From the NCBI GenBank assembly GCA_020746105.1, contig CM036642.1:5859501-5923500 (forward strand): a DNA stretch of 64,000 nucleotides. The letters run 5' to 3'. The stretch is from Trogon surrucura (lineage: Eukaryota > Chordata > Aves > Trogoniformes > Trogonidae). Positions 34,418 through 45,400 of this stretch are shown here, piece after piece. The notes under the pieces are model-generated. The model was not told the origin of the DNA and did no database searches. It saw only the letters and a program-made list of their open reading frames with translations. The translations under genes and the position numbers were made by a program. Position 1 is the stretch's first letter; every line of letters starts with the position of its first letter.

Positions 34418-35924
34418 GTTGGTATCACATTCCTGTTTATCTTATTTCTCAGCGCTGCTGAGTGGCAAGACAAGCCTGGGAAGGGGAAGCAAAAAAGGGA
34501 AATGCAGTCTTCAAGGGAAAACCGTGGTTCAGGTGGACCGATCTCATAAATATCCGCACGGTTTTTAAGGCTGGAAAGTCTGTCTGGTCTTGTCATTTCT
34601 GCTGCGAGCTTCGCAGCCGGTCGTTCCAGTGCCAGGCGAGCGCCGATCCCCCGAGCCCCACGCAACGGGTGGACGTGCGTGAGCGGCGCCGAGGAGACGA
34701 GCGGTTCTTTGCTCCTCCCGACCGCTTGGGCGATCACTTCGCGCGTGAAAGGGCCGGCCATCAGAAATAGGAGGTCAGACTGGAGCTTTTAAGAGGCGCT
34801 GGAGATCTCAAGCGTTACCAGTCGGCGCGGGGCAGCGCTTAGCATTCTGGGGAGGCTCCGCCGAGGAGGTCAGCAGCCAAGTTTGCATTATTACACTGCA
34901 GAAGGAGACTCGGCAAACAAGTAGCGACACTTCCCTATCAGCATAGCAGTCTAGCAAAGTAACCCTTCTCATCTGCTCAAGGCGCTCTGGCTAACAGCTT
35001 GACAGCTTCCTTCGCTTCCTACATTTTCAAGGCGAGCCCAAACAGTCCCTTCAGGCTGGGAGCTGAGCATACCGGTTTTTGGCACGAGCTCGCTTTTCAG
35101 CTGAAGGCCCCAAAACCTCTGACAGTTTTAGTTAAGGCAGGTCCGCATGTGAGTCTGCAATTTCGGTTCCCTTTAACTCCGATAAATCGACCGTTTCTTT
35201 TATCGACAGGGATCTGTAATGCAGAGCAACCTCTTGCTCCTGCCCGCTCCCAGCGAGGCGTCACCGGGGCAGGACCGAGGAAAGAGACAGTTCAGCCGTG
35301 ATGCCCCGTATCAGGTGGAGGGACGGGCACCTCTGCTCCACAGTCACTTCCCTCCTCGGGTGCATTTTCCTTTGCGGTAGCAGCCTGGCCGAGAGCAGTC
35401 GGGAGGGCGGTGGAGGAGAGGGAGCCGGGCTCCGTCCTGGTTCGCTCGCTAGAGAGGCTTTGTGCCGGCGAGTGAGTCGGTGGAGAGGCGTCAGCAGGGC
35501 CCCAGTTTGGCCAAAATCCTCAGCCTTTAGCACTAGAACTTGCTGAAGAGGACAGGCAGGTGCACCCAGGTGGAAGAATAGATCCTTTAGCGCAGTTCCC
35601 AATGGTTTTCTTAACTTGTACTGGGGAAAGCGGCGCTTTTAGCTCGCGGGATTTTCGCACCTGCCGGCAGGGGGAGGTTTGCCGCTGCGGGACGCCGGCA
35701 GCCCATGCGAGGAGCCGCCCCAGCGAAATGAGCTGCCACAGACTTTCCTGCCTTAAAGCCGGCCACTGCGTGCGGAGCTGCCCTGCGCCCGCCCTCGCGC
35801 CGAGCTTTTCCCCTGAAGACTCTGGGGTTTCTTTCCAAGCTTGTGTTGCTGGAGTGTGTATGGAGTATACCAGGTGTTTCTGTATGTTGGCCATTTGTTC
35901 TTTACCGATGTCCGATGGGAGTGA

Positions 35925-36424
35925 GCATGTCTGTGAATGACTAGAAATGCATGGGCATGAACTACAGCCAAATGGATTTTCTCCAAAAACGATTTTTAAA
36001 TGAATTGGGGGAAGAAAAAGTAAAACCAACCAAAAAAAAAAAAAAGGAAAAGAAAAAGAACCAAAAAAAAAAAAAAAAGAGAGAGATTGGTAGCAAAGAC
36101 AATGAACCATAAGGGTAGAGTGGAACCAGCACAATGCTTCAATCGGGGGAAGGATTTTTGAGTCCCTTAATTTTTTGGAGTGTATCCTAGAGGACTGGGG
36201 GGAAAGGAGTCCTGTGTGTGTGTGCATGACAAGCGGTAGCAAGGCCCCGGCCGTTCCTGCTTCCTTCTGGAACGGAGTTGACGGCGGCGGCGATGCATGA
36301 GTGACTTAAAGCACGAACGTTGTTAACTCTTTCTGTTGAAAAATGAGAGCTTAACTGTAAATTTTCTGATGCACTTTCTCCTTTCTCTGCACTGTTCATT
36401 GCCAGAACTCCAATAACAGCATGG
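35925..36424 (+). promoter_or_regulatory. GCATG cluster, candidate RBFOX-responsive splicing region
   Basis: Six GCATG motifs occur in 500 nt, at 35925, 35949, 35955, 36224, 36295 and 36420. Three of them are full TGCATG hexamers (35948, 36223, 36294). Clusters in distal introns flanking cassette exons are typical of RBFOX-regulated neuronal adhesion genes. This one lies 1.5 kb downstream of the 33-nt cassette and 2.8 kb upstream of the 54-nt cassette. Function is inferred. Confidence 0.45.
36027..36090 (+). repeat. A-rich low-complexity tract
   Basis: Two A-runs of 13 and 16 bases are separated by AAGAAA-type purine sequence and followed by a short GA run. It may be a decayed retroposon tail, but I see no recognisable element before it. 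Confidence 0.8.
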
Positions 36425-38982
36425 TCATGGCCGGCAGGAAGGCTTGTGCTGCTGCTGCACCGCACTAAGCCGGGCTTACCCAGCCCAAGCCCTCCCTCCC
36501 TCCCGCTTTGCCCTCCGCGGTCGGCGTCCGGGCGCTGCCCGCAGGGCTTGGCTTGCAGCTCCCTGCCACTTCCTTCGCAGCCAAAGACAGGCAGCCCTTG
36601 GCCGAGCCGGGGGAGCCGCGCCTGTGAGTCGCCCCCCGCTGAATCTGGAAAGAAAGCCCTTTTTCCGGACGCCCTTGCTTTTCTCCTCTCCAGCCCCTCT
36701 CCCCCTCGAAACCAACGGGGGAGTTTGCCCTCTCCGGGGCGGGCTGGGCAGCTCGGCTTCGCGGGGCCACCGCCCCCGGAGGAACCCCCAGCTCAGAGCC
36801 CCACGCCAGCAGCCATGGCAGTCTCCTGCTACGGCAAATGCCACAATTTCATTTCGCCACTTTTTTCCCCAAATTTTTGGCCCCGCAAGCAAAGAGCTTT
36901 CCGAACTCCCGAGTGATTTGGCAAGCCTTGGGCAGCTCCGTCCGTCCGCGTGCTGGGCGGCTCCGAGCTGCTGCTCGGCTCCCCACCGAGGCGGAACGGC
37001 CCGTCCTCCGCAGAAGGTAGGGTGAAAAAAAATCTCTTCTGAAGCTGGCAAAGCAGGAAGTCTGGAGTTGAAGGTTAAGTTTACGAAAACGTCCCAATCG
37101 AGAATGAAGAGTGACAAGAAAATGCCTTGCCCCGTAACATAGCAGGTAAATTGTTTCGTAAGCTGCAGATTCTTCCCCGAAGGCCCACAGGGATTTTCAA
37201 GTACGGCCGTAGCAGAGTTTCGTGCAAGAACATTTAACACTACCGTGTTAAGCTCTCGTGGCTTTTTCCGACAGCTCCCAGGCCCCGAGCGGGAGCTCCC
37301 TGTGTCCAAGGGCCTGAGCTCAGCCGTGCCCAAGCGCGGGTCGGCTCGCCGATCGCGCCGGGCAGAAGCCTCGGTACTTTCTGCAGTAGCGTTATCGGGC
37401 GGCCCTGCCTGTCCAGCTGCCTTTTTTCCCTTTGGAAAACGGCCTCTTTAGAAGCGCAGCTAACAGTAAATACGTTCCTAAATACATTTCACAGGCCCGG
37501 TCCTTGGGGCGAGTGAATAAAACATCACAGAGCCCTGCACGTGTTGCGAGCCCTGCGCAGCGCCACGGAGGACGCGGCACGAAACGGGATCCCTGCCGGG
37601 TTATTTATGGCTCGGTACAAAGGAGAAATTGTCTTTTCCTGACGAGTCAGGGGCAGCAGCCTGCGGGTAACCCCCGCGCCCACAGTCGGCACCGGGGCCG
37701 GGCTGCAGGATTTTGACCGCGGCAGCCGAGTGAGGAGGTGGCTGTCCTTGGTTTAGCGGGAGTCACGGCAGGCTTTGGGCGCGTTCTGATCAGAAGCGAA
37801 AAGAAGGGCCTTTAATAGCTGAGATGAAAGTTTAATGAGAAAAATCAAGAAGTAATTTGCCACGTATTTAAAATGCCTCACAACAGGTTTTAATACCGAT
37901 CGGTGGCATTTCTAAGTATGCCAGGTGCAGGTAGAAGGTGAATTGTTGCATTGTTAAATTTTCCTTTGAAAAAGGGTTTTTTTTGTCCTTCATAAAAAAT
38001 GCAATGTTGCCCTTTTCCTTTATGGAGAAAATGTAGTTCCTTTTAAGTGAAAGGGAGGACTCTACAGAAGCAATTTCGGAGAGATAAAAGTTGAATGGCT
38101 CCTCTTCCGAGCCCAGGTTTGCATGTCCAAAGCTCCCGTGAGCCGCCCGTAGTTGTACGTAGATGCCGGATTCCCGTCAGAGAGAGGGAAATCCAGGAGC
38201 GGCACAAACAGAATCCTTGCCGTTGATCTCCCCCTGAGAAGATAGCTCCGGCTCTCGCTTCTAGGTGATCTGATGTGTTGAAAAAGCAGTCACCGGTAGC
38301 GAATGACGGAACGAGCTGAATGTCCGTATTGCTCGCTGCTCCCCGACGGGGGACAGTCCGCACAGCCCCTGGGCTACGGTCACTCTTTTTTGTTTCAAAG
38401 CAAGCTGGCCCCTCGAGCAGCATCGAGCTTAGGGTGCCCGAGCCCCGAGTGACCAGCGGTGGCGCGTCTTCATGAGAAATTCTTTTTCTTCTTGGAAAAT
38501 GCGCTTGCCCTGGCAGCCGGCAGCGAGTTAGGGCAGCCTGGTGCTCTCTCCTGCCTGGGACCCCCCCAGTGTTTTCTCCAGCCCTCAAACAAAATAGAAA
38601 ATAGCAGCCTCATGGCCGGCATCGGTGCCTTTCACAGGCCTGAGAGCGTGTCTCGCCTAACTGCTTTATCAGCTTTTGAGGATAGATACTTTTTTCCATA
38701 AACCCATCAAATTCAGGCAAATTCAGTAAACAGCTTTTGTCCGATTTTTCTGCGGCAGACTTGCAGCCCGCGGTGTGCGCGTACGGGCGCCTGACCGCTT
38801 CGAAGTGCGATCCCCGATATTGGCTGATTGATGAACGGCCTGGCTTGTCAACATGACCAAAAAAAGAGACGGAATTCTGTGGAAAATTGGAAACCAATTG
38901 AAATTGCTCTGTGTACACAGAGCCGAAATCGGACTGGACTAAATTGCCCCCCGTGCTGACTAAAAGACAGAGTCTGGGGGTC

Positions 38983-38995
38983 TTTGCATGCTGTT
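38983..38995 (+). promoter_or_regulatory. Candidate intronic splicing element, second copy of TTTGCATGCTGTT
   Basis: This is an exact 13-base match to the element at 34327-34339, again containing TGCATG and again upstream of a CADM1 cassette exon (the 54-nt exon starts 255 nt after the hexamer). Position and repetition suggest shared splicing control. There is no direct evidence. Confidence 0.45.
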
Positions 38996-39245
38996 ATGAA
39001 TGAGTGGTTTTGATTCCATGTTTCGTGTGCCAACAGTGTAGACTGAGGAGTGTTTCTGTCTGTAATAAAGGAAATTATTGCAATTCTGTCACACCGGTTG
39101 CTCTGCCCCAGCCGGCAGAGGGTGGCAAGTGATTGACGCATTATTTTTCCCCTCCTCTGAGAAATTCACCCTCGGTTCTTTAAGTGTGCTGTTTTTTTGT
39201 CACTCGAGAAACGCAGAGAAAAATGAGTTTGTTTTTACTTGTAAG

Positions 39246-39299
39246 GCTTTACTCAGTTGCCCAATTCGGCAGAGGAGCTGGACTATGGGGATCTCTCAG
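39246..39299 (+). CDS. CADM1: CADM1 54-nt cassette exon (stalk variant)
   Basis: This 18-codon, phase 1-1 exon reads GFTQLPNSAEELDYGDLS when joined to a preceding G. It matches the known mammalian alternative stalk segment (GLTQLPNSAEELDSEDLS, as I recall it) at 15 of 18 positions. It introduces an acidic stretch before the transmembrane exon. It has no initiating ATG or long ORF of its own, so ORF finding misses it; it is recognised by its peptide, length and splice sites. The acceptor is the less favoured AAG after TTTTTACTTGT and the donor is GTAAGG. The weak acceptor fits optional inclusion. Confidence 0.9.
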
Positions 39300-40173
39300 G
39301 TAAGGGCTAGTCCGTAGGTAAACCACTGCTCTGCTGCGCTAGATCCCGGTTCCCCTCGGATTTCTGCATCTTGGCCATGTCGCATTGTATAGTCGCTGTG
39401 CTGTAGCCATTCCTCCCGCGCACGCTCTCGCAGCTTGGATGTCCGCTCTTTTCTGTTGGGGTTTTCCCCTGGGTTTTTTTGATTTTGGCACCCATTTCCC
39501 TGGCAAACGGGGCGAGAGGCGTGCGCAGCGGCGCGACTCGCCGTTCCGCGTGCCCTCCGGGCTGCTGAGACGATGTTTTTTTGAATTCGGAGACGGGCAG
39601 AGCGGAAACTGTACGTTCATAAAACGCTCGGCTCTGCCATGTCGTGCGCAACTGGCGTGCAAAGGCCGCCAAGTCCCGGCTGCGTGGTGGTTTCTCATAA
39701 TACGAATGTCTGATTGGGGATAAAAAGGAGGCAACTGTTGTAACAGCGGAGGCAAAGCCAAGTAAGTGGTTTGAACCTCTCCTGACCCACGCTGGCCTGG
39801 CACTTGCATCACCGCATCCCGATAGTTGGTCCTCGCGGGTCAGCGCTGATCCAGATGACAAAACAAAAGCATCTTCAGCGGATGCAGCCCGTATACCCAA
39901 ACCAGGGGTTGCGTCAGCGCCACCGACACGACCTGAACCTCTGATCTCCCGCTTTTGCCAGAGTCCTCCGAAGTGTTTTTAGAGAAGCGCCCCATTTTTT
40001 TGCCCGCGCCATCCCTGCCGGCTCCTTCCAGCCCCGAGCAGGGACAGGCAGTGCGGCGGCAGCGTCTCTCCATGAAAGCCACTATAGCTACGCTTTGGCC
40101 AAGAGGTTAGAAATGATCGATTAATTCGGTGTGTGTGCTAACACCTGAGCGATACTAATAACTATTATTGCAG

Positions 40174-40193
40174 GCCTGGGCCAGATCTCCTAG
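40174..40193 (+). other. Candidate 20-nt poison microexon in CADM1 intron 10
   Basis: Twenty bases lie between an acceptor (TTATTGCAG, AG at 40172-40173) and a good donor (TAG|GTAAGAA, GT at 40194-40195). A near-perfect branch-point sequence (TACTAATAAC) lies about 20 nt upstream of the acceptor. Entered in phase 1 it reads Gly-Leu-Gly-Gln-Ile-Ser-stop, with TAG as its last three bases. It would end CADM1 before the transmembrane exon. Expression is unproven and chance is possible. Confidence 0.3.
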
Positions 40194-40929
40194 GTAAGAA
40201 GCACTAGGTGTCTGTTAAATACCGCGGATGGGAAGTAATTTTTTGTTCTGATAAGCTTGTATTACCTTTTTTAATGTGTGTTTTTTAAAGAAAAATACAC
40301 CTTTTGGTGAACGAAGAGAAGAAGGGGCAGCAGTTCGGCAGAGCTGTTCCTCAGAATGGGTGTCTGTCGGCAGCCCTGCCCTCGCCTCGAGCCCCGCGGT
40401 GCCGGCGGCGCAGCCGGCACCTCCTCCTGGACGTAGCGTTGTAGAGCTCGATATTTCTCTGAATCTGGCCCGTGAGTCAAAATTTCCCCAAAGCTTTCCA
40501 GAAAGTCGCTGCTGAGGCGAGCGAGCGCCCTTGGTGCTCTCCCAGACACCCATTTCGGAGCAGCCGTGCCAGCTGCTGATTTTTACTCTTCCCCTGAGAA
40601 TTTCAGAGTTTTGCTGGTGGCTCTCTGGGTTAGTTGCGTGCCCCCAGTGGGTACCGATACCGAGCCGGTGTCGCTAGAGCAAGACCCCCAGGCCGTTCTC
40701 TCCTACAAACCAAACGGCCGACCGTCCTGCCCAGTGCCCTGCCCGGGCTCACAGGAACGTGCGATAAGAGCCCGTTTGCGGAGGGGGTCGGCCCCTCTGG
40801 GCTGTTGGCCGGGTGGTCCAGGTGAGTGCTGGAGCCGGGCTCTCGCGGGGACGCCGGGGAGCAGGGTCCGGCGTGCCGGACGAGGCGGGGGGACGCGGTG
40901 GTCTTTGCTCAGTCTGCTGTTCCTTCCAG

Positions 40930-41010
40930 GTACCGCTGTCCCGCTAAATGCTTCAACGGAGGCTCTGCCGACCGTGCAATTAAGTAACGCATCCCTTGCC
41001 TTCCGCCCAG
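40930..41010 (+). other. Candidate novel 81-nt stalk cassette exon of CADM1
   Basis: This segment has an acceptor after a strong pyrimidine tract (CTGCTGTTCCTTCCAG, AG at 40928-40929) and a CAG|GTAGCT donor (GT at 41011-41012). It is exactly 81 nt, phase 1-1 like every stalk exon of this gene. Read with a preceding G it is open throughout and encodes 27 residues, GTAVPLNASTEALPTVQLSN then ASLAFRP. It has two N-glycosylation sequons (NAS twice) and several Ser/Thr/Pro residues, as expected of stalk sequence. I do not know a matching mammalian exon. It may be lineage-specific, unexpressed or a chance arrangement. Confidence 0.35.
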
Positions 41011-42474
41011 GTAGCTAGTCTCCAGAGCTGTACTCGCTTTCCCTTGGTCGAGCTGTGTGTGTCCGTGCCGCTGCAAACCTCCTCTCGGCCCCGCGCTCCC
41101 CGCGGGTGGGATTCCTGCCGTGCTGGGGTCACCTGTATGCTCGTCTGCGTGCGTACACGCGCACAGACGCCCCCATAGATGCGTAGATACGTGCTGATAC
41201 AGGCATACATACGCTCCGTAACGCTGGTGCCCTGGTGGAGCACCCCTGTTCCCCAGTCCCCTCGGGCCCGGCGTCTACACCGCGCGTTGACACACCTCTC
41301 GTGAAACAGGGAGCGAGCTGGAGGGGCCCGCGTAGCCTGCGCGTCGGGTCTGATTAACTAATCAAAAGCTGATTAGCACCTTTGTTTGAGGGGGATGCTG
41401 ATGAATCAGTTGCTATCGATCGGGAGCCGGGCTCCCTTTTCCAGCAGAGGGGAGGCTGAAGGAGCAGCCGAGAATCATTGAGCACCTGTTATAGTGATTA
41501 AATTTATTAAAACAAAGCGCATTAGTTTTTACGAAGCGATCTCGAAATGGGTCACTGAAGGGGAGCTTATTGATCAAAGAAGGATTAACTCCTCGAATTT
41601 CTCTGGCTTAAATTAGACCAAATTCAATTACAGCACAACAAACAGGTTAACGCTGCTCCTTAACAGCCCCTCCATAAATTCAGCAAAGCTTCATTTCACC
41701 AAAGAATGGAGCACAGGTTCACGGGGAAGCCCTTAGTGCTCGCTCTGAGCCTCCTGCCCCATAGTGGAGAGGAATCGTTGCCTTGCCGTTTTTTCAGAAG
41801 CCCACGAGTGGCTTCGGGCCACGAGGACACGCGTCGTGCCCAGCAGTGACGTGTGGGAGCTGAAGTCACGTCGGTGTGTTGGTTATTTAATAAACTGAAC
41901 TTTACCAGGAGGAGGAGGGCTAAGTTAGGAATGCCTCCAGGAAGCTGGTTGAGGTTTTCTTTTGCCTGCCTCGATAGAGACGTTGCAGTCGCACCTGGGA
42001 GGCCCAGGAGCTGTTGGCGGGGTCGGCGCGTGTGAACAAACGCAGCCCGCGCTGTCCTGCGCCAGCAGCTTGGAGTTACTTTTCACCCAGAAAATTAAGA
42101 TAAATTTCTGTGGGAGCACGGCGATAAATCCGACTATGCCAAAGTCGGCGTCTGTGCTGCGTTTTCACAAGAAGCTCCGTTGATTTTTCTGGGGCTGGAG
42201 CCAGCGGGGCGAGATGCCACCTGACGTAGCGACAGCGCCGGGAGTAGCGGGAGGGGTGTGGGAGCTCCCCGGAGCTCGACAGAGCCCGCTCCTGACAACG
42301 CGGTCAGCACCAAAGTTAAAAATAAAGTGGTTTGACCCCGATAGGTGCGAAGCTTTTAGAGCAGGGATAATTGAGATTTAAAACGCTAGCGAGTACAGTC
42401 AGCCAGGCCCAGCCTTTCTCTTAATCTGGAGATGCTGCCACTTAGGATAAGAGTGGAAGCTAGAAATACGTAGA

Positions 42475-42497
42475 TGTGTGTGTATATATATATATAT
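42475..42497 (+). repeat. TG/TA dinucleotide microsatellite
   Basis: Four TG units run into about eight TA units and then a T-run. It is a simple repeat in intron 10 and probably length-polymorphic. Confidence 0.85.
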
Positions 42498-45400
42498 TTT
42501 AAAGCCTCATTAAAACAGAATTGAGTGGAAGCTTTTTATTGAGGAGTTGGGAGGAGAAGAGTCTCCCATCCCCTAACCCTCGCTGTAAGCGTGTTCGGAT
42601 GTGGCTCTTCACATCTGCCAGCCTCTCCTCCTCCCGAGGCAGCCCACGGGAAGCTATTTTTAAGCCGTTCCATCTGCAGAAATGTTGGACCGCTGGAGAT
42701 CCTGAAAACATTCATTTTTTAAAAAGTGTCTCCCCCTGCAAAAAAGCACCCGTAGCCCCGAGGGTGCAGGTTGGGAGGGCGGCTGTTCGCGGGCAGCGCA
42801 GATGTGGGCGGCAGCGGGCTCAGCATCGGTTCCCTTAGCGCAGCCGAGGTGGGAACCCGCCAGGAATGTCTGTCTCCTCTGTCTGCGTGCCGGGTCGCGA
42901 GTCGCGTGCATTTAAAGGAAAACTTCAGGACTCCCGTGCGGACGGTAGAATCTCTTTTTCGTTGATTGCACGAGCACTTGGTTCGAATAGTTAATTGGCA
43001 AAAACTAACTGAAAGCTGCCAAAGTCCCTTCTTGGCCACCACTTGAGATGGCACCACGGGGCTCTCCGCTGCTGCGCGCAGATGAGACGAGCTCGATGCT
43101 ACGCCCGGTGCAGTCCCGGCATCCCTCCAGCCCAAGGCGCGCTCCCTCGGAGGAGGCGTCACAGCCACAGTTTGAAAGAAAAATGGATTTATTTTTGTCC
43201 CATTATTGCACGTGGATCATACCCTGCAGTTTTCCTTTAAGGTGCTTTGGTGCCGGGCAAAGCGCCGCCCCACACCGTTAGGTTCTGCTGACGAAGTAGC
43301 TGCCAGTAGCCCCGTAGGTGCCCACCTGCTGTTCCCAACCTGCGGCGACGTCTGCACCTTCCCTCACTCTTCCCTCCCTCCTCCCGCTGCCACCTGCCAG
43401 AAGCCCGCGAGCACACGTAATAGGAAAATTCGGACGATTCGATTTAAAGGCCAGCGTGCTCCAATATATATTAACATCTTAATGGGAAAGCTCTGCGTGT
43501 ATACATTTACCACTCCCTGACAAGAGGGAATTAAATGTCAGAAGGATTTGTAGCATCTATAATTGAATTGGTGCTGAGAAAAGCAAATCGTAAGGAAGAA
43601 TAACATATTGGGATTAGCAAATAATGTGGCATTTTGTCAGTTCCTGCCATCTCGCCTGTTCCCTCTTCAGTAATAAAGTTGTGATTTCTGTTTTAATCAT
43701 AGATAGGGAGCAGAAATAGCTTTTGTGAGTCGGAGACGGCATTTTAAAGCAGATCCCGGTTTTTAAGGTCAAGCCTCTCTTTCTTGAAATTTGGGGAGTT
43801 ATTCCTTGCACTTTTCTTTTTTTTTTTTTTTCATCTCCTAAGAAGTACCGAGGGACAGAAAACGCTGGCGGGGTGCAAAGGGGTTTTCTGGGAGCGGTGT
43901 CCGACGTTGGTGGAGCCGGGCTTGGCGCTGGGTGGCTGCGTTGGAGCACACGGAGCCGCAGGGGTGTTGAAGCTGAGGTGGGGCAGAGGTGGTGAGGGAG
44001 GAGCACCCGGGGTTTATTTAGGAGTTGGAGTAAAGGCAGCACTGGCAGCACCCTAGCTTCGCTGACTTTGCAGGGGAGTCGGGGTTCCTGGCCTCTCTCT
44101 CGAAGGTGCCTCAGTTTCCTTTTCCTGTTTTAAGAAGAAGCTGCACGAGAGACCTAAAAGTTTCTTTTCAATCTGGATTTTTCTTAGAAATCGCAGGCAG
44201 TTTATCTTTAGAGAGCAAATCAATGCAGCGGGGAAAAGACGCGAGGCGGATTTTATTTTGATCCGTGTGTTTCGATGCCTCTGGACGCAGCGTTTGAGTT
44301 CTAAGACGTCGCTGCGTGCCCGGTCCTGGCCGGCAGCACGGCTGCCCCGGCACTGGGGCCCAGAGCTTCTGGGGGCTGGGAGAGCCGGCTCAGGGACCTG
44401 TTTTGGTGGCGGCTCGTGCTGCCGTAAGCAACAAACGCCCCGTGGCACCTCGGGGGACCCAGCCAGGACCAGCCTCCCACAACTTGAACTACGACAACAA
44501 AGAGCGAAACGCCTCATGGTGCGAAATCCCGCCGGAGGCGCGTTGTGGAGCTGCGGCTTGGAGTGTTTCTTCCTCTCGGCCGCTTCACGTGGCAACGAGG
44601 TGTTGATCCTGCCACGCTGGGCGGCTGCGTCTCCTCCTTAGCACAGCCGAGCGGGACTGAATGCTACGTCTCTAAACCAAATTTTTAGCAAAAGCAGTGG
44701 AAGTCATCTTGAGGCCGAGGCGGGGGTGGGTCGCGTCGTCTGTCCTGGTGCAGACGTGCCTGCGCCCCGGCTCCTGCCTCCGGCGCTGGATCCCAGAACG
44801 CTCCGAGGGTTCTTTTTGCACGTTGTTTTAATTAAAAGGCGCTTTATGGTGCTCTCTCAGTCACGAGTTATTTACCTGGGCCCCTCGGTCCTTAATCTGA
44901 GAGCAGAATTGGAAATATCGATAGAAAGCGCGAGTCCCGGGCTGCTGCTCGAGAGCTTTGTCTCGGGTTTCGGCTCAGAAGAGCGCCATTACCTTCAGCT
45001 GTCACGGATCTGTACGCTTGATCGATAAACTTCAAATATTATTAGAGGTGGAGGCTTCAGAGATTTGCTCTGTTCTTTGGAGGGAGACGGAGATAAATCT
45101 TTCTTAAAAATTGACTTGCATTTGCACTCTCAGTCTTCCTGGTAGAACGCATTTCTCTTAGGTGTCTGGGCAACTGCATGCGGGACAGATTTATAGGCCG
45201 TGTGCTTCTTGTAGTGAAAGATTTAAATGGTAAATCCTTCACATATGACTTCACAAATCATGTAAAGTTAAAAGATTTTTACCGTTTCTGTTGCTGCTGT
45301 GCTTAAATTGTAAGGTATGGCCAGTAAATCATTTTAATGGAGGTGTCGCGCTCGACTCAATAAAAAAAAGAGACAATGGTTTAGCTTCCATTCCAAAATG

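Larger units (their letters stand above)
34418..39245 (+). other. CADM1: CADM1 intron 9
   Basis: This intron of 4828 nt has a weak GTTGGT donor and an AAG acceptor (39243-39245). It holds an A-rich low-complexity tract (36027-36090), a cluster of GCATG motifs (35925-36424), an A+T-rich block at about 37790-38045 and a further TGCATG at 38985-38990. A 285-codon antisense ORF (36476-37333) is a chance product of G+C-rich sequence. No gene or transposon copy is recognised. Confidence 0.83.

Noticed and set aside
36476..37333. 285-codon minus-strand ORF in intron 9
   Set aside because: Arg/Gly/Ala-rich with no family motif; the opposite strand is also open for long stretches. No splice or promoter context.
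42960..42990. tRNA B-box-like GGTTCGAATA
   Set aside because: No A box at the right distance and no cloverleaf can be drawn around it.
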